Source: Diphasiastrum complanatum
Taxonomy: Eukaryota; Streptophyta; Lycopodiopsida; Lycopodiales; Lycopodiaceae
NCBI GenBank assembly: GCA_029204225.1
Contig: CM055098.1
Location: 55,996,537-56,060,536, forward strand
Length of the DNA stretch: 64,000 nt
Direction of reading: 5' to 3'
The stretch's first letter is position 1. Every line of letters starts with the position of its first letter. The notes under the pieces were generated by a model. The model was given only the letters and a program-made list of their open reading frames with translations. It did not search any database and was not told the origin of the DNA. Made by a program: the position numbers and the translations under genes. Positions 1 through 9,948 of this stretch are shown here, piece by piece.

Positions 1-684
1 TTCATTGTGCCGGGTTTGTAGTCCAAATTCACAATCTGATAGATAGATACCTGTTTTACGATAGAGTTTTTGTATATTTTGAGTCCAATCTGTGAGACTT
101 GGAATTGAGATAAATTTTTTGCAATCTTTTGTTTATATGTGTAAGTCATCGTCGATTGCGGTATTTTTTTAGTTGAATCTGTAAGAATTGAATTATAATG
201 AGAATTTGAGGTTTGACCGATGGCGAGGAAATGTATATGTTTCGCAGCGGAAACTGCAATGTCTTTCATGATGCAATTTTCATCTGCCTGTCTTTTGAGT
301 GCGTCTATAAATGTTGGAGCTATCTCCCTTATAATAAATGAAACTTTAACTTTTCATCGTCTCAGTACCGCAAGTCTCTCTGCATAATCTGACTAAGGGA
401 TTGAACTGCTAGCTTTAAAAGTCATGCATTGTGCAATTCTTCTTGAACGCATCAGTAAAATTAGCTGCTGATGCCATTATCAAATACGAAACAATCTCAA
501 TCAATAAACTGGATGTCTATCTGTAGAGACACCAGCAGTTAGTCTGACCAAGTCAAGAGACTGACGCTATGCTATGAACCTCGCACAATTCCCACAATCC
601 GCTTATAATAACATGTGTTTTAAAGTAGAGTACTCTTTGATGCCCCACTGAGAAATTAAACAGCGCAAGTAATGCACATGGCAG
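1..684. other. No gene recognised
   Basis: AT-rich sequence without a convincing reading frame. It may be intron or flank of the carboxypeptidase relic that follows, since an AG acceptor-like site precedes that exon, but nothing in it can be assigned. Confidence 0.4.
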
Positions 685-830
685 GTACGTTACTATGAAT
701 GAAGAGCATGGTTGGAGCCTCTAGTACTATTTTGTGACTTCGCAAAATGATCCAGTCTCTGATCCACTTGTACTCTGGCTCAATGGCGGTCCAGGTTGCT
801 CCAACTTCGATGGATTTGTGTATGAACATA
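685..830 (+). pseudogene. Serine carboxypeptidase-like (SCPL) exon relic
   Basis: The plus strand reads YVTMNEEHGWSL, then [18 protein letters not shown], then [17 protein letters not shown]. This is the conserved N-terminal block of plant serine carboxypeptidases (S10 peptidases, secreted or vacuolar), whose usual form is GYVTVNEEHGR..LFYYFVES...[27 protein letters not shown]. The block ends near the place where plant SCPL genes often carry an intron, and a CAG acceptor-like triplet sits just upstream (682-684), so it looks like one exon. A TAG stop interrupts the frame at 722-724. I found no exon carrying the catalytic GESYAG serine motif nearby. It is therefore read as a dead exon fragment of a host gene; a sequencing error at the stop would not restore the rest of the gene. 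Confidence 0.75.
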
Positions 831-1320
831 GTAGAGCTTTTGTACTTACATTTTGAATTCTGTTTGTTGCGCAGATTCGAAGTGTTAGCTTCCCACCAAC
901 TGTAGTCTCAATCAGATCTCTGACATGTCTCCTGGCTGAAAATTGTCTTGACCTTTTACTTGAAAGAGTGACTTATGTGATAACAACAAGCTTGTAGATA
1001 TTTTTACAGATTCGTGTCCATGACGAATCGAGGACAGTAAGTGGTTATTCTCAACGTTATGTAGTAGCAATGGTAGAAATCAAAGCAGTAGAAGTGAAGA
1101 TGCTTCTGATATTGTACCGCAGGATGTAGGAAAAGTACAATCGACAAGATAACAGAGAATGACTTCAAAGTTCAGAGGCCAAACTGGTTAACGATTCTCC
1201 TCTATCCAGCCAACTGATGATGTTTTAAAGTCAAGCTCATTCACGATCAGTTCTTGGGCAACTCCGGTCTTTATTTTGTCTTACAGGAGAATCTCAACAG
1301 AAGAGTTGCTAATCCCCAAT
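831..1320. other. No gene recognised between two host-gene relics
   Basis: No SCPL continuation and no other recognisable reading frame. It may be decayed intron or intergenic sequence. Confidence 0.35.
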
Positions 1321-1324
1321 TCAG

Positions 1325-1689
1325 AGACCAATGTATCTCCTGTTATACGGAGAAGCCACTATTTGTCATGTCATTCTCGGTTTCCCTAAGATTCTTTGCA
1401 ATAGCATCCATTTGCAACATCATGATTTGTTTATTCAAGACAACATGAAGCCCTTATGTTTGTTTTACCCTCGGGCTACTATAAAGCTCTGAATTAGGTG
1501 CATGCATATAGACAGCCTCTTCATGGAGATTTAGTTCGAATACAGCTGAATGACTTACCAGGGGGTCCTGAGATTTTCGAGATAGCTATTAAATTCTGCT
1601 ATGGCGGGAGTGCTAACCACCTGGCCGCTACAAATATTGTCAGACCTGCTGCTGATCTAGCTAGATGCTCCAAATTTTCATGTAAATAA
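1325..1689 (+). pseudogene. NPH3-family BTB/POZ domain relic
   Basis: The reading frame at 1498-1689 contains IQLNDLPGGPEIFEIAIKFC followed by YGGSANHLAATNIVRPAADL. This matches the second half of the BTB domain of plant NPH3/RPT2-type proteins (LPDLPGGAEAFELAAKFCYG....L.A.NV..LRCAAEYL), which act as CUL3 ubiquitin-ligase adaptors in phototropin and auxin signalling. About 100 bases upstream another frame (1325-1390) reads GEATICHVILGFPK, resembling the family's GEATFHLHKFPLLSK block. The two pieces lie in different frames, possibly separated by an intron. The second piece is poorly conserved after NIVRP, and no downstream NPH3 domain is visible. I read it as a decayed 5' part of a host gene. 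Confidence 0.65.
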
Positions 1690-1699
1690 GAGGAAGCTA

Positions 1700-1945
1700 T
1701 TTACCTATATAGGAAAACTCATTCTTTTTGGTCAATAATTTCTTATATAGGAAAACACTTATTCTAGGAAATTCTTGGTCAAAAATTTCCTATCTAGGAA
1801 GAGTTTTCCTATATTGTCAATCTAGGAACTGTTTCATTTTTCCTAGTGTGCACAGTTCCTAGTTATGTGTATTTCATTTAAAGAAATTACATAGAAAACT
1901 CTTTTTTTTTCCTATATAGGAACTGATCAGAAGTTCCTTGTGGAT
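1700..1945. repeat. Cluster of TAGGAA / TTCCTA motifs
   Basis: About nine copies of the hexamer TAGGAA or its complement are packed into roughly 240 bases in both orientations, several inside the self-complementary CCTATATAGG. The two outermost palindromes (near 1703 and 1910) could pair and bring the block into a hairpin. It may be a decayed foldback element or a locally expanded motif. No terminal repeat or target duplication is clear. Confidence 0.4.
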
Positions 1946-2189
1946 TGCTTGCCGTTCCCCTTAAATTTCACTACAAATCCTGAACGCTGTTCATTCAATT
2001 CATTGTTTGTCTGCCGCTATATTTTTTAGTGAGCCTTAACCGTCAGAATTTCTATACGCTACCGCATTAATGGACATACATATGCATATTATCCCAACCT
2101 AATTAAACTTATTGTATAAGAATATAGTTGTGCTACATGGGCTCTAATTTACACCACAACTCAAATCCATCCTCGTTCACAGAGAGTGC

Positions 2190-2870
2190 AACACATGTAC
2201 AACATGTGTACTTTTTTTCACACGTTTGGGGACAACCCAAACAATGTGAATGATCTCCTAAGGTGTGTGTGATTGCACATAGATCTATCATCAACAAGAT
2301 ACAAGCAAACTAGCTTGAAAAATCTTTGGCAAGAGCACTTAAACACGCATGAATCATTCACCATCCATCAAACACATTCAGAGTCAACTTGTGATGAAAA
2401 AAACTAAGTACAAAAGTGGTTTGCTCTCGGTTAGAGAGAGAAGACATGATGTAGCTCTCGGGTAAAGAGAGAATATATGAAAAATTCTATGTGTAGAATC
2501 AAGATCTCTCCAAAAACTCAATGTAGAATGAGCTCTCTCTCACTCTCTCATAGTAGCTCTAGATCCAAGAGAGTAGACAATGGTGAAACATGAACATGAT
2601 TGGACCTTTAAGACATCACCTCTTATTATGATTGGACCACCTATATGCCACCTCTTACAATGATTGGGCCATTTTGGTGCATCTCACTTCATGATTGGTC
2701 CATATTAGCAAATGAGAGCAAGAGGTGCTATGTCACTAATCCTCTACCATCAAGCCAAGTGTAAGCAACCTACACTATCATGATCTAATCCAAGTCTAAA
2801 TTTGGCCTAATCACATAACTACAAGTGTACAAGGAGTGGTTTTTGTAGAGGACCCCCAAACCTCAAGATT
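2190..2870 (-). mobile_element. Old Copia-type LTR, probably solo
   Basis: Read on the minus strand, this stretch shares the order of motifs of the Copia LTR at 26593-27374: repeated short phrases around 'gattggacc', then paired CTCTCG/GAGAGAG blocks, then a CTCCTAAGGTGTGTG block near the LTR end. No gag or pol sequence adjoins it. It is much diverged and its ends cannot be fixed to the base. It is probably a solo or truncated LTR of the same superfamily. Confidence 0.45.
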
Positions 2871-2899
2871 AAGGCCTATTAACTAATCAAACTTATCAT

Positions 2900-5800
2900 G
2901 AATGAACTAAAGTGACTATGACTACTCTCCACGCGTGGGAACATGCTTCGGACTATACTTTTTGCTAATGCAGTAGATGTACTACTCTGGGAAGTGTCCA
3001 ATGTAGTGCACCAAGGAAGCATCCTTGGAGTCACTCTCTTTGGCTTTTCTCGCTCCCTTTGCTCTAGCTGCATAAGCATCGATTTCAATGGCGTCCTTTG
3101 TACCCTCATTGGCTTCTGCAGTGTCACTCAGGTTAACGCTTCCTTGTTTCCCCTCTAGTTGAGTGAAATTGTACTCTTGTGGCTCATGGTGAGTCAGGGG
3201 GGCCGACATTTCGAAGCTCTGTCAAGATTCTTGCCAATGCCATTTCGCATGTGGCATCCTCATTTTTCATACACAATTTATGGAATGTATCAGCAATCCC
3301 TGTGTGATCGTAGGTATTGGCTCCATTCTGCAATTTCATTAGAGCACTTAGGAGTTCATCCTCTCACAGATGGAGAATATGTTGTAGATCATGAAAAAAA
3401 ATGTACTCTCTGCCATTGATGATGATTGGAGAGAGGCTCCTGATTTGCAGCAATGTCTCGTTTGCCTCACTGGTTTCTGGATATGACTCAGAGAATTGCT
3501 GCAAGGAGAGTGCTCTTTATTCTTCTTCATTTATTGGTTGCTCCTCTTCAACATCGTTCATTTCATAGCATAGAATGGCCTCTTGTGAGTCAATAGACAT
3601 TGGAACAGTTGTATGTTCAGAAAGCAAGAATACAAAGACCATCTCACCTGAAATGATCTTTGAACCTATGTTCAACAAATTGTCCCTATCTGCTTCTCAA
3701 CAGTCAAAATTCTATAGTGATTTCTAGACAGATTATTAAAAAATCTATTGAGTCTAGCTACAAATGGTCTATCACCTTTCCATATGTATGTTAGTAAGTT
3801 GTATGGAATCCATGCAATATCTGAATCAGAAACTCTTATACTATACGGGAAAAGTGTTGTATATATATAATCCATGGCAAATGACACACTTTCTATGTTA
3901 GCTCTAGCTGTAGCTAGTGTATCTATTGTGGCACAGAAGATGGGAAAGATCCTATCTATTTGATGTTCAAACTCTGTACCACATAGAAGTCTTGAAACCT
4001 CAGTCCTAGCGTTCTCCATGACAGTGTGGAATAGTAAACCTAGTAAAACAGTGGTCTAAAACTGGTAAGAAAAACAACTAATTCACATAAAGCAAAACTA
4101 GAGTTGTGAAAATGAGGAAGGTGTCTCATATTTACAGTTTTGTTTTTAACAATAATTTTTTTGAACTATATTTTGGAACAATGGTTTACATATACATACT
4201 CATATCGGTTGAGCGTGCATTTTGGCACAATGAGAGGTATGAATTAAAAGCGTACGCACATATTCAATATTTGGACACATGGCATGTGCCTATTAGTTGA
4301 CAGTTCACTCAGTTTTTGACACGTGTTAGAATCCTAATGATGATGGTCACTAACGTGTCAGAGGTCATCGAATAATATGATGCCACTTGTCCATGCTTTT
4401 AGGAGCCTTTTCTCCTGATGTCACTTTTATGGATCACAAAGGTGTTGCATTTTATAGTGAGATATCTATTGTTAAAGAAGAGATCAAGCCGATAGATCAC
4501 AGACCAAAGAAAGAGAGGAAGTCAGCACGGCCACAAGAAAAAGTAGTCAAATCTTCAGAATGAAGCATAGTTTATAAAAAAAAAGCCCAAATGTTCGGGG
4601 CTCATTTTTATTGATATAAAAAGCTTTAACACAGTAAATTTATTTTCACGATCTAGTGTGCTTGCTCTTGCATATCATGGCTCTTCTATCACCTTGATCA
4701 TCGTACCTAGATCTTTGCATTTTGTAAATTGTTCTTGTCTTTTCCGTACGTGCAAAAGAAAAAAATGTTTTATTAAATACTGCATAAAACATAACTTTGT
4801 ATTGCGTTGACAAATTATTGCATCAAATAAAATTAAATATTAAAAAACTTCCCAGTTTCTCATGAACAATGAACCTAAAGTATTCAAGAAGCTCGTATTG
4901 TAATAAGACAAGCTCTGTTCGGATATAGTGAAGGCTCCAGTCTTCTTCAACTTCAACAGTAGTAATAAGTTTGTCATTGTATGTAATGTCAATTTGCTTT
5001 CTATTACTGTGTCCATCTTGTTCCATGGCTTGATATAATAGTATTCATGTTGTACCACTCCTTTTCCATCTTTGATAGTTAAAATTAAGGTTGTCCATAA
5101 GTTCTGACAATGTATCATCCAACAAATTCTTACTAACAAATATTGTCGGTGTTCTATGCACATTTGCAATCGAAAAAAAATCAACAAATACATTCAAAGA
5201 AATAAACCAACTTAATCGGACATTTTTGGACCCAGTACTTATTTTCATAGAATTCATCAAATCAGTAAAGAGCTTGCATCGAAATGATTCTGAAACAATG
5301 TTGTCAGGAGTAATCCATTCTTCACTATCCAAGTTTGAAAGTGGAAGGGCCTCAAGGTTTTCAAATCTTCCATGTGTATCTGGAATGTAAAGTGATTCAT
5401 AATAATAGATTCCACTGTGGTTCTTTTGAAGATTTGGATGATTGTGTGGGCTCCCATTCCTTTATATTTGCTGGATATAAATAGAATAGATATGAGTTTT
5501 CAAATAGATATCCAAATTCAGTATGCTAAATAAAAGTAACTCTGCATAAAAGAATAGAATTAATTGCATTAAAATAAAACCGCAATGATTCAGGTACTTA
5601 CAATTGCATTTTTTCTGATCATTTGGATTGACGGATTGAATACTCAACTCGGAACGCATTAAACATGTTGAACTAACACCTTTGAATTGGATTATCTACC
5701 TGGCGATCTAAAGTCAAGAATCCTAGCTTTCCAGTAGTACATGAAACATAACTTGGATCGTATTCTCTTTCTAAATGCTCCTTTTGATGATGGATGCATT

Positions 5801-5911
5801 AATATCCATGTGTTTTTGATGTATTTTTTTGGTATCCAATTTCTTGCTTCGTCTTTCTCATTGTGAAGAATGACAAAATCTATTGTGGATCTTGGTCTCC
5901 TTGATGCCATG
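2900..5911 (-). pseudogene. Gene X, copy A: decayed multi-exon gene of unknown family
   Basis: Several minus-strand coding-like blocks lie in order. Block 1 (5911-5700) starts at an ATG next to the microsatellite, contains WILMHPSSKGAFRKR and YYWKARILDFRSPG, and ends at a CAG|GTAGAT donor-like site. A short block follows (about 5672-5598) with a GTAAGT donor. Then comes a block at 5470-4826 with DSEEWITPDNIVSESF and EEDWSLHYIRTEL. Further left is an open stretch at 4019-3672 with IFPIFCATIDTLATARANIE, and more coding-like sequence to about 2982. Blocks 1-3 match copy B at 30165-30897 in order and spacing, which supports a real spliced gene family. The frame breaks in several places, so this copy looks decayed. 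I do not recognise the family and cannot exclude a mobile-element origin. Confidence 0.45.
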
Positions 5912-6419
<508 letters not shown>

Positions 6420-7955
6420 ATGCATCTGAGATCCGGTAGGAGATTATCCACCCTGGATCTCCCTAAACTTGAGGAATTTGTCAACGTACCGATCAAAATG
6501 TTACATGAACGCATTGATGTAGATCCATCCCCAATGGATAATTTGTGGCCCACGCAGTCCGAAAACTCCCTAAGAATCAACCTTCCGAGGTTTGATGGCA
6601 AGGGAGATGTGCGACGATTCCTACAGATCTACACCCAGGCGTGTAGAGCCTACGGAGACGACAGCCCCACAAAAGCTATCAAGATATTTCAATCTGTGCC
6701 TAATTGACACCACTAAAGATTGGTACTTCAATATTGAGCATAATGAATGAGATGATTGGAACATCTTACAGGCTGAGTTCATCACACATTTTAAAACCAC
6801 CCGCTATCTTTCCGATCCATTCTTGAAACTTGGATGAATCTGTATGGATAAGAATAATGAATCCCTGTGAGATTATATTGAACAGATCAAAGATTGTGTG
6901 GTGGATGCGACCCTGATAGAGTCCCAGACCATAGTGTCCTGACATGGTTCATGGCAGGATTATCCAAGGAAATCAGGTAGCAAATGAAGTGAAGAGACAA
7001 ATATGTGTCTTTTCAAGCAGCCTGCGTCGATGCCATCAAATGAGTCGACGATAGTGAGAGCACTAGTTCGGACTCTGGTAACTCTAACCAAGAACAAAGA
7101 CGCAAAAAAGAATGAAGAGCCAAACATAAGGACAAGCTACATGATGATGCTTCCGCCTCTACATCCAGCCGATACCATCATATCCGCCTTAGAGAGGTTG
7201 CACAACGACAAAGCAACAAGAAAATTAGAAAGCTCGCTACCGACCTTACCAGGCTATCGATCAGAAGCTGAAAGGCATGCAAGCAAGACATACCCATGTC
7301 TATCCAAGGAGAGAATCCACCTAGTGTCCACACTGCTCTGATAATTATACTGGAAATGAGTGCCCGTAGTTGAGACAAAGGTTAGAGCAACTTGTCTGGC
7401 ATTGCCATATTTGCAATATGAGCAATCACGATACCAACGAATGTTGGTATAACCTCAGGAATCAAGCAGCTCGCCGACCAGCACCAATCTTGCCCCATTG
7501 GCGCAACGTCAAAGTGCCTTAACCCAACCACCTCCCATTCCCCCCAGAACCCAAGTTTTAGTAGTACGAAATCCGCAATCAGCTGCTCAGCAATTGAACA
7601 TGGTTGAAGTAACCGAAGAACTCTACTACCCTGGAGAGGAAGCACCGGAATCTATTCTGGTGCATTTCATAGACGGAGAGAACGGTGACTTAGTGCCAAT
7701 CTACACCAATCAGCTTAGAGGTACTGGATTTAGAGCTCCCATCAAGTGCTACAGATGTGGAGAGAACCATGGAATCGCTGAGTGCCCTAACAAACCATAA
7801 GGTAACTTTGTGCCACTATGCCAAGACTGCGAGTACGAACACCCATATCTCACATGTCCAATGCGAAAGGAGAAACAAGGAGAGGTCTTTGCCCCTTTAC
7901 ATCTGATGAGTGTGGTAGGAGAATCCAAGGCATCGACGATGCTAGTATTCATCTA
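6420..7955 (+). mobile_element. Ty3/Gypsy gag relic
   Basis: The frame opens with MHLRSGRRL, a start typical of plant Gypsy gag of the Tat/Athila group. It continues with INLPRFDGKGDVRRFLQIYT, the beginning of the retrotransposon gag domain, followed by degraded gag sequence. At 7498-7800 it has a proline-rich linker and a zinc knuckle CYRCGENHGIAEC; a second knuckle-like string CQDCEYEHPYLTC follows at about 7818-7860. Both have CX2CX3HX4C spacing. Gag packages element RNA into cytoplasmic particles. The relic is broken, with many breaks, and no LTR is identified; it looks old. Confidence 0.75.
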
Positions 7956-8040
7956 GTTAAGAGTCCAAAAATGGAAAGAGAATGAGACATCCAAATCTGC
8001 TACTGGTCCTACTAGTGAATCATCTGGCTTCTTATACGTA

Positions 8041-8290
8041 GGTGAATACCCGAACTCCACAGTTGAGCAAGGTGACTTTAGACGCATGGAGTGGGTGAAA
8101 GAAGTCCAAGCTCCAGATTAGGCTACAATGCACTTTGTTTTAGGCTTAGAGCCTGAGATAAGGGCTTGTTTATCTTAGGTCATATATCAGGAGACTTGGA
8201 TAATGTCATTATCTGATATAAGATCACATGCTCACACCATAGAAAATGAACTAAACAAGGGTCAACATGAAGTTGTGACATAATACTTCA
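8041..8290 (+). mobile_element. Second Gypsy gag fragment
   Basis: A plus-strand frame has FRRMEWVKEV and ATMHFVLGLEPEIRACLS, like the C-terminal part of the plant retrotransposon gag domain (usually ..ATxxFVxGLxPEIR). It differs in character from the 6420 relic and may come from a second Gypsy family. It is short, broken and old. Confidence 0.45.
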
Positions 8291-8480
8291 CACCACTAGA
8301 GCGCACTTTGGAGATACGCGGGATATTAAATATCAACAAAATGATAGGGCAGTCACAAAAGCTGAAGGATCAGGACAAAGCGCCTAAGGTACAACTGGGA
8401 GAAACTGTCAATTTAGGAATCCAAAAAAAAGATAGGCCAAATGATTGTGATGATCATCATCAACATCACTAGAGGATCAA

Positions 8481-9170
8481 TTGGAAGTACAAAACGATGA
8501 TAAAAATAATTCTTTATCAACATCATCAGTGAATGAAGTGGAAGTGGAATATGATGAAAAAGTACAACTATCAACAATGGGAAAATCCGTTCAGCAAATA
8601 GATCAACTAACTCTTGATTTCCCATTGAATTTACGAGAGATGGCCAATCAACATTTATGCAGTGCTATGGAATGTACATAGGATCGACAACATAAATGTA
8701 ATTCCCGATTTGAATCGAGAAAGACAATTCCAAATGCGAGCACAATTTCAATGCAAGGACACAGAAAATCAGCTGAGGACAATGAACACGATGCAGAAAA
8801 TTATGAGGACAATATTTTTGCTTTCAATATTGATTTTCAATTGAGCAATATAAAAGCCAATTCAGGCAATGAAGTTGTCAATGAGGCAAATCTCTCAAGG
8901 ACCTCATCTTCCTTGAGATCACAAGAACTATCACATCACGTTCAACTAAAAGACCTGTCTAAGACTTTCCACAAAATGGAAGTAATAGACAAAGATACAA
9001 CTGGTCTATATGGATGTTTCACATTCAGTATAGAGTGCACAACGGAATGTGGTGAAATTTGTAATATACGAACTGGAGATTGTCCTAGCTATGAGATGGG
9101 ACAAACGATCCAAGATCCATTATATCAAAGTTTCCAGTTTGTGGTTCAAAGTATTGGAGACATGATTTGA
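8481..9170 (+). other. Unassigned open frames
   Basis: Two partly overlapping plus-strand frames: 8481-8681 (66 codons, acidic, Asp/Glu/Ser-rich) and 8751-9170 (139 codons, with TTGLYGCFTFSIECTTECGE near its end). The longer one has a cysteine cluster (CFTFSIEC..EC..IC) and no family I know. They follow the gag fragments and precede a patch related to the cargo of a Copia element (9375-9440), so they may be remains of a mobile element rather than a host gene. Confidence 0.25.
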
Positions 9171-9374
9171 GTGGAACTTATCCGTACTCACCCTACACAA
9201 CGACCTTTAGGATCCTTTCTACCCTATTAGATGAGAGACCACCATAATAAATCTTAGAAAGGAACTAAAAGAACATCATCAAGATCTACTTGACATAAGA
9301 AAATGACCACATATTCACCAAAAATTGACAATCTCCAAGAATTGACACCACATAGCTCAACACTTCAGAACTTA

Positions 9375-9440
9375 GCCATGAATGAGTGATATAATGAGCC
9401 TCCCTTAGTTTCATTTCCATCAGAAAAACCAGCCAATAAT
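9375..9440 (-). other. Fragment related to the Copia cargo at 57240-57320
   Basis: This ~65 bp patch matches 57240-57320 closely in the same orientation (shared phrases around 'gccatgaatgagtga' and 'tttcatttccatcag'). On the minus strand it corresponds to the cargo frame around GFADGNEAIGGSLCHSFMAK. It shows that the cargo sequence exists outside that element. Confidence 0.55.
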
Positions 9441-9540
9441 GCTAATCTTAGATCCGATGAGGCTCAAAATTTTAATATGGATATAAGTGTCCTTAATGCA
9501 AGAGTAATCTAAAGCAAAGTGTAAATGATCATATATGCTT

Positions 9541-9948
9541 CACACGTGTGAAAAATAGCCTGCTATATGGATAGAGAACATAGATCAAAGTACTAACACT
9601 TATTAAAGCATTGGATCCCCAAAATGCATGCAAAGAGAGAGATACACAAGCTTGTTGATGCAAAATCCTTAAGATCTCTTCAAATTGTTCTTACCAAATG
9701 AGGTCCAAATTGGAGTATATACAAAAAGCTTGAGGCTTGGATTGTTGACCTGACCTATTTCACACATGTGGGAAAACACATTCACTTGCTCCTCCAAAGT
9801 CTCATACAAATCTATGGCCATCCAATTAAATTGCGCCTCTTGAAAATCTAGGAATTTGCTTCTAACTTGAAAAACTTGACATTTTGCCTTATGCCTCCTG
9901 AGATTATGTACAAGCTAACTTATGCCAATGCCTCACAAGTGGGAACAG
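9541..9948. other. LTR-like tract before the tandem array
   Basis: No coding frame. It starts with the palindrome CACACGTGTG (9541-9550), has a related CACACATGTG near 9770, and leads straight into the tandem array. The G-box-like palindromes resemble those of the Copia LTRs elsewhere in the window, but no LTR ends can be drawn. Confidence 0.3.
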
